A stretch of 64,000 bases of DNA, from the NCBI GenBank assembly GCA_015143295.1, contig CM026560.1, positions 6,512,501-6,576,500 of the forward strand, read 5' to 3'. The notes under the pieces were generated by a model. That model did not search any database. It saw nothing but the letters and a program-made list of their open reading frames with translations, and had not been told where the DNA came from. How positions within the stretch are numbered: the stretch's first letter is position 1; each line of letters opens with the position of its first letter. Shown one piece after another: positions 24,998-62,986 of this stretch. This DNA is from Tetracentron sinense. Its lineage: Eukaryota; Streptophyta; Magnoliopsida; Trochodendrales; Trochodendraceae. Made by a program: the position numbers and the translations under genes.

Positions 24998-25439
24998 TCG
25001 GCAGACTTAGAACTTTAAGGTGTTCTTTTGTTATGTGTGAGTGGGGTTTGTCCACTCCACTTTTGGGTTTCTCACATGTATATACTTTTGTTGGTTCATA
25101 CTTGAACCGAGTTATAGGAGTAATTGTTTTGCTTCCGCTATGTTTGGTATTTTATTTCCGTTGTGCATTGTATTTTGTTTCCTCTATGTTGTTCAGGTTT
25201 TCTGGCAGGTCTCCATGTGTGCCTTATGTATTATATTGGAGGTATGATACGGCGGTCACGAGTCAATGTATCCCTAACTCCTAGGGGGTATTTTGGGTCG
25301 CGACAGGTGGAGCCTCATCCAAAGGTGCAACTTTACGTTCGACGTCATCTACAAAGATGGTGATAGTGAATGTCAATTTGGTCAAGTTCAAGTTCCACTT
25401 TATGAGTTGAATGGTGGTAGAAGGAGGAAAGGAATCCTT

Positions 25440-26159
25440 CATTCAAATAAGTAAAATTTTCAAATAACTTGACTCAAGTAAAATAACCTCATTGAAATAA
25501 CTTGAAAAAGCTTATCTGGATGAACAAATAACAGAAACTCTAAGGTGTTCCATGATGCCCTAGGATCCCCTCTTCTTGGGACGGTCCCAATTGCTCTATT
25601 ACCTTATAGTCTCAAGTGATAGAGAAAGAGATTTCTTGATATGTTGGATTATTTAAAATTACCCTAAATAGGGTTTATATAGATTCAACAACATAGACTT
25701 TTATGGAAAGTAAATCAACCTAATCTAATCATACCTAATCAAGTCTAATCTACAGTTGATTGATGCTAATCTAATATTGTGATAAGATACACTAAATGAT
25801 GTAGTGTATCTCATTCACCTTATTAGAATGCTCTTCTTTATTCTCTAATACTTCTCCTCAAACATACGGGGATTGAAAAATCTCCTTGTGTTTGCCGCTA
25901 AAAAAAGTCCACCTTTAAATCTTCACTACATGCTTGCTTGTTGATGGGTGAGTATCCTACTCATCTTGATCTGGTTATAAGAAGGGATTAGCCTCTCGTG
26001 ACTGATAAATGTGAGCATCAATGAACTTGAGAAATAGGCCTCTATGAACCTAGAATTTTGGTCTCTGAAGACCTAAAAAGAGGGCCTCTATGGGCCTGGA
26101 GAAGGAGCCACTAATTGGGCTAAAATGGGCCTCACTGGGCACAAGAAAGGCCTCACAAG
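25440..26159 (-). mobile_element. LTR-retrotransposon tail (polypurine tract and 3' LTR), family unresolved
   Basis: On the minus strand a purine tract (GTTTGAGGAGAAGTATTAG, about 25840-25860) is followed by LTR-like sequence with GTGTATCTCATTC-type motifs. The part above 25860 is rich in GGCCTCTATGGGCCTGG-like words. The same layout is present on the + strand at 38090-38740, so the two are copies of one family. It is cut at 26159 by the next LTR. No coding domain is recognised. Broken fossil. Confidence 0.55.
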
Positions 26160-28011
26160 TGTCGCGCCTCAAAATCCCACCTAGGAGTTAGGTGTAACTA
26201 TGTGTGTGACTAGCCTGTCATAGTTAAACCATCCTGTATAGAGTCCACAAGGCATAACATAGTAGAAGTGACAAATATAGCGGAAGCGTAAACTAAAAAT
26301 TTCTTTTATACATTGACAGCATTCCAAGTTTATACAACATAAAACCGAAGTAAGAGTGGACATTCCAAATCATCAAAATACAAAACATAATCTCTCTCTC
26401 ACCCTCCCTCAATAATATCTAGGATAAGGCCACCTATCTAGGTTCCTATCCTCCTCTGGCAGAGCCTTTGCAAGCTCCTCCTTACCGTAATCCTCCTTGA
26501 TCCAAGGATCGGGAGCACAAATGTCAAATGTTCCTGCTGACATAAAATGTACGACTGAGCATAGAATACTCAACGTATACAGTCTACTAGCTAACAATAA
26601 TATCATTAGTAATATTTTATGAAACTTTAAGCAACAACTCATAATACATGCTTTAAACCAACATAGAAAATCTATGTCAAAAGTTAACTTAATTGTGCAC
26701 ATCTTTCAAATCGTTATCTTATGAGCTTTCGTAAAACCAACACATATCTTATGAGATTTTTTTTCTTATGAGTTACTTATGAGCTTATGAGTTACTTATG
26801 AGCTTATGAATCTTATGAGCTTATGAGTCTTAGAAGCCTTGTAACCGATCTTTGACTTGATCCTTAGAGAATTGTAACCGATCTTAGATATGATATTCCT
26901 TAGAGATTTGTAACCGATCTTAGACGTGATCTTTGTGAGCCTTATGAGAACTTGTGAACCTTATGAGTACTTGTGAGCCTTATAAAAAGCCTTATGAGCT
27001 TATGATCCTTAGAGACTTGTAACTGATCATAGACGTGTTCCTTGTGAGAATTGTAACCGATCTTAGAAAATACTAACCCAAAGTTTGGCTTTGTCAATTC
27101 TTGTGGCTTATGCGTTTTCTTTAAAATTTTCTTATGAACTTTGAAATCTTGTACATGCTATAAAACGTCGATCGTTCAAAACATAAGGTGCATGGAGTGC
27201 TTGTGAACATCATATTAATCATGTGAAGCTTAGAGACATTATGACTATCATAGAAAATTCATATACATTCAAGTATAGTCGTGGAGTACTAATCATAGCA
27301 TAACACATCAATAATCATAGCTACTAAGCCTATTTCATCAAATCATACTTAGAATCTTAGTTTCTTTGAGGAAAATCACAACCAAACACAAGCATAGAAC
27401 ATATTTACTCTTATCTTGAAAATCCCCAACTTTGAAATCCTCATTTCAATACTTGGATTATAACAAAGCTAGATAGGAGAGTGTATTTACCCTTTAGAGT
27501 TTGAATCCTTGTGGTTCTTGTGTTTGAGAAGCTTTGGAGGCAAGATTTGGGTTTCACCTTTGATCCTTGAGGAAATCCCTTCCAAAACCATAACTCTATT
27601 TCCTTTATGTCTCAAAATCTCTCTTAGGTTTAGTGTTAATCTAAAACCCCCGAAAATGGCCTCTATTTATAGCCCAAATGGTTGAAACCCTAAAATAAAT
27701 CATTACATGCGATTTGATAAAGGGTTTACTATCTCACAATATATTTACAAATAAATCATTCCACATTCCGATATTACTTGTAAGCTTCCGAGATTGGAAC
27801 AATTCTACTGTCTTAGTCCCTAGCTTATGAATAGAACACTTTCTCATGATTACTTTTTCGTTGAATTGAACCTCCAAAACACTTTTGAAGAAACATTAGA
27901 AAAGAACTGACATATATATATTTATATATACTTTTCCATATTGAAAATATCAATTTTGATAAAAACTATTTTACCGAAAAGCACCAGTACTGGATTTAAC
28001 AGTTCAGTTCA
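26160..28011 (-). mobile_element. Tekay/Del-like solo LTR, left end clear, right end tentative
   Basis: The left end reads TGTCGCGCCTCAAAATCCC, matching the outer motif of the sister LTRs on the minus strand. The TATA-like CTATAAATAG is at about 27663-27672 (minus), a donor-like motif at about 27478-27500, and the conserved reading block at 26409-26532. Placing the right end at 28011 gives ACAAG on both sides (26155-26159 and 28012-28016). The terminal sequence there (GTTCA) differs from the GGGGCTCTACA of its relatives, so the end could be coincidence or a truncation. It lacks the palindrome array of its relatives. Confidence 0.6.
26740..27075. repeat. Imperfect short tandem repeats inside the LTR
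   Basis: Alternating diverged copies of CTTATGAGCTTATGAG and TTGTAACCGATCTTAGA fill this stretch. It occupies the same relative position as the minisatellites of the sister LTRs. Confidence 0.75.
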
Positions 28012-28639
28012 ACAAGTATTACCTTGATATCATTATCTCCAATTAAGGAGTTGTGGATTCCTTATTGAGTGTTTACACACTTCTCCAAACATTGTGTACA
28101 TGACCCAACGTACCCTAAGTTAGTCCTATGTATTGGATATTGCCGATTGGCACATCAAAGCCATATAGATAAATATTTGAGAAGATGTTAACCTCTCAGG
28201 TCTAAGGATAATTTGTCAAATGGATAACCTTAATACAATCTGACGGTGTATTCCATAGGGTATCTACTAGTGACCCCGTTCAGTATTATGTACTTGCTAC
28301 ATATACTCACATGTTAGTCAAGGGTCACCACTCTCTGTGAATGAGATTCATCACACTATCTCATAGAACTATACATGTGCAAGCCATGATGAAGTACGGC
28401 GCCCAACCAGTACTCTAGAGGTTTTGAACAATATTAGGTTTACAAGGAACCAGAAAATCATATCTCCTCGCAACCTTTGCATGATTTTCCTACAATGTTA
28501 CCTATGGAACTTTATGTCATCATCAAATGAGACTGTAATTAATATAAATACCATTTATAGTTAGTTGTGTAAATATGATGCTTGTCTAATCAATATAGAA
28601 AAATCTCTTATTGGCTTTTGAGGGCATATATGTCCAACA
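28012..28639 (-). mobile_element. LTR-like segment, probably Copia or non-autonomous LTR element
   Basis: On the minus strand it starts TGTTGGACATATATGCCCTC (28620-28639), a start motif shared by a class of plant LTRs as I remember it, and continues without coding capacity to about 28012. The inner end and any target duplication are unclear. The family call is tentative. Confidence 0.45.
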
Positions 28640-28763
28640 AAAATGTCTTTGGTTAGTTAACTATGTGAGAAGTTTGGACTCTTAAAATTTTTGTAAATTT
28701 TTTTTATATGTATAATATAAAATATAGTTAATTTTATTTAGAGTAGTAGTAAATTTGGTATAG

Positions 28764-28830
28764 CTTAATCATAGTTAAAAGGAGTGTTAAAAGGGGTTCC
28801 CTTTTAACACTCCTTTTAACTATGATTAAG
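28764..28830. repeat. Perfect hairpin, 32-bp arms with a 3-nt loop
   Basis: The left arm (28764-28795, starting CTTAATCATAGTTAAAAGG) is exactly complementary to the right arm (28799-28830), with GTT between. The arms contain diverged relatives of the TTAACC-GGTTAA motif seen in the Ogre LTR and the Mutator-type element. Confidence 0.9.
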
Positions 28831-29224
28831 TTTAACTAAATTAATGTTAATAATTTTTTTTAAAATCAAAGTTGTATGGATGACCCGTAGAGTGAGTGAA
28901 TCTTAACCACAGTTGGTGAGTGTTAGAAAGGGAGGTGTAGACTAATGAGGACCGACATTCAATTACATAGTCGAATGCGTAGTCCGCTATCTATTTCTCA
29001 TTCTCATTCCCGTTTATTTATATAGCAGCTCTCTCAAAAGGGGTGTGTTACTTGATCTTTATTGAAATGTGACATTAAGGAATTTTATGCCTACAATGGA
29101 CCAATTGCTCAAAAAAAAAAAAAAAAATCTCGGGGCCTACACCCCCAAATCCCTAGGCCTCAAATCCATTAATTTTCTTAATACATGTTTTTCGGCCCCC
29201 AAGGAAAATTTCTGGCTCTGCCTT

Positions 29225-29480
29225 TGGATGGAGCTATCAGGAACTCTTATCCAGTTATAATTTAGTAGGTTGATTAGTCTTAATTTAAAGTTGGGGTGGC
29301 AATAAGCCGGGTTTGGGCTTGAAACTTTGTGATTTTTGAATATGCACTCCTGGATGGTGCTATCAGGTGGACGGAGCTATCATGAACCCTTATCCAATTA
29401 ACGTACCTGGGATCTAATATAAAGTAGGGGTGGTAATGGGCGGGTTTGGATTTGATTTTTTTTTATTGATTTTTGATTAT
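29225..29480 (+). repeat. Diverged tandem duplication, about 145-bp period
   Basis: Copies near 29225 and 29371 both read GGA-GGAGCTATCA, then CTTATCCA, GGGGTGGYAAT, GGGTTTGG and GATTTTTGATTATGC in the same order. The GGGGTGGCAAT phrase is typical of some plant transposon ends, so this may be a duplicated element edge. The 29135-29225 stretch (ATTTCTGGCTCTGCC) also resembles a hAT-type end. Confidence 0.6.
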
Positions 29481-30541
29481 GCCTGACAAAAAGCCCAACA
29501 CATTTACAAAGGCTTTGAAGTTCGAACACGGCCTATTGCCCCCTAATTTAAAGCCCACGATCACTAGCATCCAAGGATCAATCCTCGTCTACTCTCATTT
29601 CTTATTACCCAAATGCTGCGCCAAGCCCATGTGGGGGGCGGTAAACCTGGTTAGTTGTAAGAAAGTAATTTTGGGGTGGTTAGTTGACTTAGGTCTACTA
29701 TCCAAATGCTGTCTCAATCGCAATTGGTCAATATTAACCACTGACCACCATTTCTTTATAAAAAAAAAACAAATGTATTAAATCAAAGCATTGCATGTCC
29801 TTACATTACTTTTTTTTTTTTTGTTGGTAAAAGCATATCCACACACCCTTACTGCACAACAGTGATAATTTTGTCATGTATACATATTGTTCACGGTCTA
29901 TTTTGATTTCATGTCTGCAAGTAATGAAATGGGTGACACTTCTTTGCCTCAGTTTTATATTATCTACAAATTCAGTTTTGAAAAGTCAATTAATCGGAAC
30001 ACCTTTTCATGATTCATAGGCAATATTTAAAAAATAAAAAAAATCACCTGGTCAGCCATTGTCAAGAAACAGGTTAACAAAAAATGTTAATCCTAAGGGT
30101 TCTTAATTAGAGTTAAATTTTTTTTTTTTCCCCAAAAACAAGGGTTAGATTATTAAACCTTAAGAAATAATGAATTTAATAAGGACACGTGTTCATATAT
30201 GGATGTGATTGAATTCTCCCCGAATTCAATCGGAGTTGGCTTTCCTTCGATCTCAGATATTTTTATTTTTTGGTAGCGCTAATCATTTAACAAGATTAGG
30301 GGTTAGTATTCATGATGGCATCATCAGCCACATAAACTCAAACTCACGTCACACCTCACGAAAAAGGGAGATACACAATCACTGGGTTCAATAATTATTT
30401 GTTTGACTAAAATAGTTCTGGTATCCCATGACCCATAGTATATCATACGTCACACGGAAGGAGGGGTCGATGGAATTAATGGATTTAAATAGAGCCGTCG
30501 ATTAATGTTACTAAAAATGTTGATGATGGTTGACTTTTCAG
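29481..30541. other. Sequence before the first visible CRK exon, no coding exon found
   Basis: This stretch should contain the end of intron 1 of the CRK gene; the acceptor is TTTTCAG at 30535-30541. I see no frame with DUF26 features (a C-8-C-2-C pattern or a GCFLRY-like end), nor a signal peptide. T-rich tracts at 29810 and 30120 may be the remains of inserted elements. Confidence 0.6.
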
Positions 30542-57393
<26,852 letters not shown>

Positions 57394-58263
57394 CATGTAG
57401 ATTTTTCAAATTATACAGTTGGTCACTTCTCGCTACTCATGATTCATCTCCAGGTTAGCTTTATTAGGCCAACAGAAGGGAGCTTTACCAAGTCACAGGC
57501 ACCACATTCAATTGCCTCAAATATTATCCTTGTAATCTTGCTTATTTTGTATTATTTACTCTTTCTTAAGAAACATTATTTATATATATGTGACCATACT
57601 TACCATTGACTAGTTACGGAAGAAAGCCGAAGTGAGTGAAGAGTTGGAAAGAGTAACCATTTTAGGGAATCACCAAAGAGCAGAAAGTGGGTGAGCCTGG
57701 GGTTTCTTACGACCAGCAGAAACTTATATAGTAGCCTTGTGAAGGACTAGCTTTGTCCAAATCAAGCATAAAATTTTCTAGCCAATTACTGGCCCAGCCC
57801 AGGTCAGCCCACTAGCTTATGTCATTAGAGCAGTGCTAGTGAGTAGTGGCATCCTCACTCAAAAGAAGGTTCCAAATTGTTCCCTGATGTGTAGTGTATG
57901 AATCTAATGGGGTGTTAGCAACACTATAAGCTAATAAGAATTTTTTTTTCTAAGTGGTTTTTTTCATAGATAGGTACTTTTTTAAATAGTATGTGTGTGT
58001 ATATATATATATTCATTTGGATAGAAAAAAAAATATATGTTTGTTTTATCATTTGGATAGCAAAAGAATTCATGTTTGTCAATGTGTTATTTTGAAATAT
58101 ATTTGGCAACAAGTTACTTTTTTTTCAGGACAATGGAACATTGAACTTCACTAGCATTTTGAAACACTAGTACTTATTTAATTTATTGATTAAAATAAGA
58201 ACTTATTTATGAATAAACTTGTTTTGTAAAATTAAATAAGCAATAAGTAAAAGTGGTTTAAAC
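57394..58263 (+). other. 3' flank of the CRK gene
   Basis: Probable 3' UTR and downstream sequence. No gene is seen. AT-rich stretches near 57545-57590 and 57765 are plausible places for transcript ends, but no clear poly-A signal decides it. Confidence 0.4.
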
Positions 58264-58625
58264 TAACCCAATAGATACTTATTTTAAGCACTTCAAGATA
58301 AGTAAAATTTCAGTGGCTCAAACCTGACATTTTTGGGGTTGCATTCTCAAATTAACCTTACGTGAAGAACATCTTTGTAGCTTGGGAAATTTTCCTCAAT
58401 CTCAAATTGAGCATCCTCCGTCTCAATCCCTCCTCCTAACCCAATAGATATTTATTTTAAGCACTTAAAGATAATTAAAATTTTAGTGACTCAAACCTGA
58501 CATTTTTGGGTTTGCATTCTAACATTAACCTTACGTGAAGAACACCTTTGTAGCTTGGGAATTTTTCCACCTCAATCTCAAACTGAGCATCCTCCATGCT
58601 CCGTCTTAGGTAATCCCTCCTCCTC
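58264..58625 (+). repeat. Tandem duplication, period 173 bp
   Basis: Copy 1 (58264-58436) and copy 2 (from 58437) both begin TAACCCAATAGATA. They run in parallel through CAAACCTGACATTTTTGGG, TTAACCTTACGTGAAGAACA, CTTTGTAGCTTGGGAA and GAGCATCCTCC. Differences are scattered, so it is not very recent. Confidence 0.9.
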
Positions 58626-58672
58626 CTCCTCCTTCTCCTTCTTCTTCTCCTCCTCCTTCTTCTTCTCCCTTT
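58616..58672. repeat. CTC/CTT microsatellite
   Basis: An imperfect trinucleotide run. Its minus strand gives an arginine-rich frame that is an artefact. Confidence 0.9.
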
Positions 58673-58689
58673 TTTTTTCAATCGATTCA

Positions 58690-59435
58690 TAAAGTTAAGG
58701 ATTTAGGTAGTGTAAGGGTAAAAATCGGTAAATACACCTAACGACAATTGGAAGGAACCAACGGCTCTTGATTAGACCAACAGATTCGTCTTGATCGTCA
58801 CAACTGACCCCAATTCGCACACTAGATCCGAGGCAAAGCTCGGGTCGGGGTATACTTTCCAGACCTGACCTGCCCCCCCCCCCCCCCCCCAGCTTGGAAG
58901 GTTCGAGGCGAAGACACCTCAACCTTCAAACCATCGAGAGTGTAGTTCAACTCAATCCAATTTCAAAGATTCATAACAAATCATGGCAACCTCCTTCTAA
59001 ATAGTGAACTCAATCTATTGCCTAACTAGCAAGAACCTACGTGCAAGGAAAGACATCGAAGATTCATAACAAATCATGGAAACCTCATAAATAGTGAACT
59101 CAATCTATTGCCTAACTGGCAAGAACCTACGTGAAAGGAAAGACACCTATTTCATGAAGGAATGGGAATGGAAAGACAATTGGCCCACCCTAATTTTATC
59201 TCTATAGAAAGGGATCCGCATCCTCCCAAACTCAAGCATACTTTGAGTCTCAACCCTTCCAAAACCCTGACAAATCTTTCTTATTCCTCCCTTTAACCAT
59301 TCTATTATTGACTTAATCATCTGAGTGCATTCGCAGGTAAACCAGTCAACCCGATCCAAGGAACAAGGAGCGCAGCTGCTATCTAGAAGCATATACTTGG
59401 TATCACAGGCAGCAGAGCAAGTATTTTTACCCACA
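58690..59435 (+). mobile_element. LTR of a Tat-like element (left end uncertain)
   Basis: The right end (ACCCACA at 59435) directly precedes the primer-site-like TGGCGTCGCTTGTGGGAA. Upstream are a run of 18 C (58873-58890) and a tandem duplication of 93 bp (58966-59058 and from 59059). The left end is not defined. A fossil. Confidence 0.55.
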
Positions 59436-59568
59436 AAAATTGGCGTCGCTTGTGGGAAACGATCATCATCGATGAGACAGTACAACCCCTCATCCTCGAG
59501 TAAGATAAAACCGATACTCTTCAAGAGACATGTCTCTAGGTAGCCAATCAAAGAACGATCATGGGCGA

Positions 59569-61896
59569 TGTCGCGACCCAAAACCCACCCTAAGAGTTAG
59601 AGTGAACTTTGGACGACTAATCATGACTTACACGACTTGCTTGACAAACCATCCTGCAAAAACCCACAGAGCATATACAAAGAGGATATAAACAGCATAG
59701 CGGAAGACTAATCAAACCTCTATGTACGTATATACATGATCCAAGTTTGTACAACAAGATACGCAAAAGAAAGTGCGGACAGGCCCGCCAAAATACATGA
59801 ATACATCTCTCTCAATTCACCCATAGCTATCCACTCAGAATCTACCACAACCTAATAGTAACCTTCACCCTGAGGTTCCTCCACAGGCTCCTCAACGTAC
59901 TCCTCCTTCACCCATGGGCCAAGAGCACAGACATTGAATGGAGCAGCAGCTCCCTCAGCACCTGCCGACATAAGAAGTACGGCTGAGCATGGAATACTCA
60001 GCGGGTACCAAACACTAACCAACAGTCCTAGCCACACCATAGCAGTATAGGAAGCAGGAAGCAGTTCACATATATAAAGCAGGAACAATTAATATCATAA
60101 CAAGGAAATAAAGAAATTTATAATCATGCTTGCATTTTATAAAAATCGATAAAACCCTTGAAAACATCGTGCACTTGACTTGACTTAAAATCCTCGTTTT
60201 GTGCTTTAAAACTCGTCTTGTCATGTGTCTTGTTTTGTCGTGTCGTGTCATGCGTGTCGTACTTGTATCATGCGTGTACCATGCTTGTCATGCGTGCTTG
60301 CTTGAGAATTTAACATGCTCATGTACTTGTGAGGTGTGCTTGTGAGTGAGGGGAGACCCCTCATGGAAGGGAGGGAAGTGTAAACTCCCTCCTAAGAAAT
60401 GCTTGTTCTTGTCCTCTTGTCAAAAGCGAGGTAAAACATATCGTAAGATATCTCCTACCCCTAACATCCTTACTCTTGCAAAACCGTAGGTAAAACATGT
60501 CATGCATGCCGTGCTCGTGGAATCGTATGCATACTTTCATTTGAAATTAAATATGACAATTTGGGGATTTCACAATACATAGAACATCAAAATTTGAGCA
60601 AGTAATCATTCATTCAATTTTTTAGGGAAAGCAAGTAAGCACACTATCATAAGCCCTAGCAATTCCATAAACATTTAAACATGCATTTTCCACTACAAAT
60701 CGTCATTTTCTCCATTGAGGCATTTCATCAAACACATGGTATGTGTATTTTGGTTAACACCTAAATCTTTCATTTTATCCTACATGAATCATTCTTCATT
60801 CAATCCACATCATGTATGTTCATTATTGAGGTGAAATGCCCTTCCCATTTTAATCATCACAACACAACCCACGGCATCCAATCGCCTATTCATGTCCACA
60901 CAACCATCCATTCATCCCATTTCCTTATCTTGTTTAGAAATGAGGGAAAATCATAAAACGAAGGAAAATAAAGAGTAGAGATGGACTAGAAGGGTAGTAT
61001 AAGGTACCGACCTTGATTTGGGGTTGAATAACACCCTTGATGTGGATTCCAACTTGAGGAAGAACTCCCACTTGGGTATGGAGAACTCGTGATGCTTTGG
61101 GGAAGCCCCTTGCTTGAAATTTCCCAAGCTTGAACTCCCTTTGATCTCTCAATCCAAGCTCCTTGGAGGATTTCCTCAAAATCCTCTCTTCCTCTTTCTC
61201 CCATTTTCTCTCCTCTAGGTTAGAAATGCCCCAAAATGAGGATCCCTAACAAGAAAAGGGTTTGAGACCCTTAAATCCGGAATCTGCTACCGTATGCGAT
61301 CGATCGCACACTTATCTGCGATCGATCGCACTCGGATGCGATCTATCGCACATGAACCCGAACATTTCTGGTCTGATTTCCCTCTGCATGCAATCGATCG
61401 CACACTCTTGTGATCGATCGTAGATCCCTGCGATCTATCGCACCTGGGATCCATCTATCGCATATGGCCCCGAGAGTTTGGGACCCATTTTGCCTGTATG
61501 TGATCGATCGCACCTGACTTGCGATCGATCGCACCCTTCAGATTTTGTTGTTTTTCTCCTATTTTTCCACACTTTGGTAATTCGGCCATAACTTTTGACT
61601 CGGTTGCCTGATTTTGACGATTCAACTTGCGTTGGATTCTTCTTTCGAAAAGGAACATTCCTGATGTTTCAGAATTTCCAATTTGTTCTTTATTTATTGA
61701 CTAAATTGCCCCTGAAGTTGACTGATCCACAAATGGGTTTCAGTAACTCGAGTTTTCGATATATTTGACTTAGGAATACTACTTCTTAACACTTAGAGTT
61801 GTTCAAAATTTCTCATTTCATAGAAATGGAAGATTACAAAGGCTTCATGCCTTGGCACGGGTCCCAATACATGACAAAAAGTTCCGGGGCTCTACA
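59569..61896 (-). mobile_element. Solo Tekay/Del-like LTR with perfect GGCGA target duplication, 2328 bp
   Basis: The ends are TGTCGCGACCCAAAACCC and TTCCGGGGCTCTACA. GGCGA flanks both sides (59564-59568 and 61897-61901). In the minus sense it has a CGATCG array (61295-61534), a donor-like AAG-GT near 61011-61016, low-complexity CTTGTCATG repeats and an acceptor-like CAG near 59962. The conserved reading block follows at 59852-59962. No internal region is present. It inserted into the gag region of the Tat-like element. Confidence 0.9.
61295..61534. repeat. Array of TGCGATCGATCGCA palindromes
   Basis: Nine copies near 61295, 61317, 61338, 61388, 61408, 61429, 61450, 61500 and 61520. Several are perfect 14-bp palindromes and others have one or two changes. 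They occupy the U3 of the solo LTR, just upstream of its inferred promoter. Confidence 0.9.
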
Positions 61897-62660
61897 GGCG
61901 ATTCCAGATCCTTATCTAGATAATGGTATTCCAACAAGACTTTATTAATCAACAAAAAGAAGACCAACTAGCCCTACGCGAACGACTAGATCTGATCGAG
62001 AATCACCAGAGAGCGATGCGACCGAACTTAGAGGACCCCACCTTCTTGGCTTTAAAATTAGGATGCCCTTCCATATAACTTGGATTCTTCGAGAATGGTC
62101 TAGATTCCATCACTAGTACGGTTTGCAAGCATCGATAACGCGGGATCAATACTGGCAAGCAAGTCTGCCCACTGCTCAAACAGTTGATAAAGAACCCCCA
62201 ACCAAACGGCGATGTCGGGAGCCACGTATCCCTAAGAGCAAAGGAAGCCCAACACCTTTTAAAATCGGCCCAGCCACAATCGTGAACAAGTTGAAGCACA
62301 AGCTTGGCTTGTTAAACGAAAGCTATCGACGACATTACTTGTAGACCAAGGGCCCGAGAATATTTCCACTATCACGGGGTTTGGGGCACACCACCAACCA
62401 CTGCAAGTCATTGAAGAATTATCTTGAGAGCTTAGTCAAGAATGGGAACCTTGAGGAATTCGCTATCTCGGACAACCAGGATAAACAAGACTAAATGCAA
62501 AGATTCCTGGATGAGGAAGATACTAACTCAACTATTTTTGAACAAGAGTTGGCCTATTAATCTTGTTAGGACATATAATTCATGCATATCACATTATCTG
62601 ATACATTCCTTGTATAAAATAGCAATGTTTATTGTTTCACTTGTGATAAAAAAAATGCAA

Positions 62661-62986
62661 TACTGATATGGACAATGGACACTCTATCCCCTCGTTGTAA
62701 ATCAGAGCTGCATTGTTGCCCTTGGAGGATCAAAGGGACAAGATACTGATACGAATAATGGACACTCTATCTCTTCGTCGTGAATCGGAGCTGCATTGTC
62801 ACCCTCAGAGGATCGTTGGGACGAGATATTGATACAGAAAATGGACACTCTATCACTTTTTTTTTTGTGAATATGAGTTGCATTGTCACCCTCAAAGGAT
62901 CGTAAGGATGAGATAATGTCTCTATCACTTCGTCATGAATACGAGTTGCATTGTCGCCCTCGGAGGATCACAGGGATGAGATAATG
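62661..62986 (+). repeat. Tandem array, about four units of 82-84 bp
   Basis: Units start with TAYTGATAYGRAYAATGGAC near 62661, 62745 and 62827, and a shortened fourth follows near 62915. Each contains TCTATC, GAGYTGCATTGTCRCCCTC and GAGGATC. They carry no coding signal. Confidence 0.85.

Larger units (their letters stand above)
23683..25305 (+). mobile_element. Solo Tekay/Del-like LTR, 1623 bp, with near-perfect target duplication
   Basis: It starts TGTAGAGCCCCAAAATTTC and ends TTTTGGGTCGCGACA. Flanks are GGTGA (23678-23682) and GGTGG (25306-25310), a 4-of-5 match to a 5-bp duplication. The orientation is inferred from the TATA box CTATAAATAGG at about 24141, followed by a purine-rich leader. 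Upstream of the TATA is an array of CGATCG palindromes, and downstream a donor-like motif near 24341. An acceptor-like CAG at 24861-24863 and a conserved short reading block to 24997 follow. No primer site follows the right end and no internal region is present, so it is a solo LTR. Confidence 0.8.
59441..62560 (+). mobile_element. Primer site and gag remnant of a Tat-like element, split by a solo LTR
   Basis: TGGCGTCGCTTGTGGGAA (59441-59458) closely resembles the primer-site region of plant Tat-type elements. After the inserted LTR the sequence continues with a Gag-like helix (VFQQDFINQQKEDQLALRER) and a Lys/Arg-rich stretch near 62200. A zinc-knuckle-like end follows near 62380-62480 (GLGHTTNHCKSLKNYLESLV). 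Pol is not seen. A broken fossil with large parts missing. Confidence 0.7.

Noticed and set aside
23850-25363. Several + strand frames of 70-115 codons
   Set aside because: They fall inside the solo LTR. Only the short block at 24863-24997 shows conservation with sister LTRs.
29473-29781. 102-codon + strand frame considered as the missing CRK first exon
   Set aside because: It lacks a signal peptide, the C-8-C-2-C pattern and the GCFLR-type end with a matching donor phase.
58475-58690. Minus-strand frame with a long arginine run
   Set aside because: It is the translation of a CTC/CTT microsatellite and has no conserved context.
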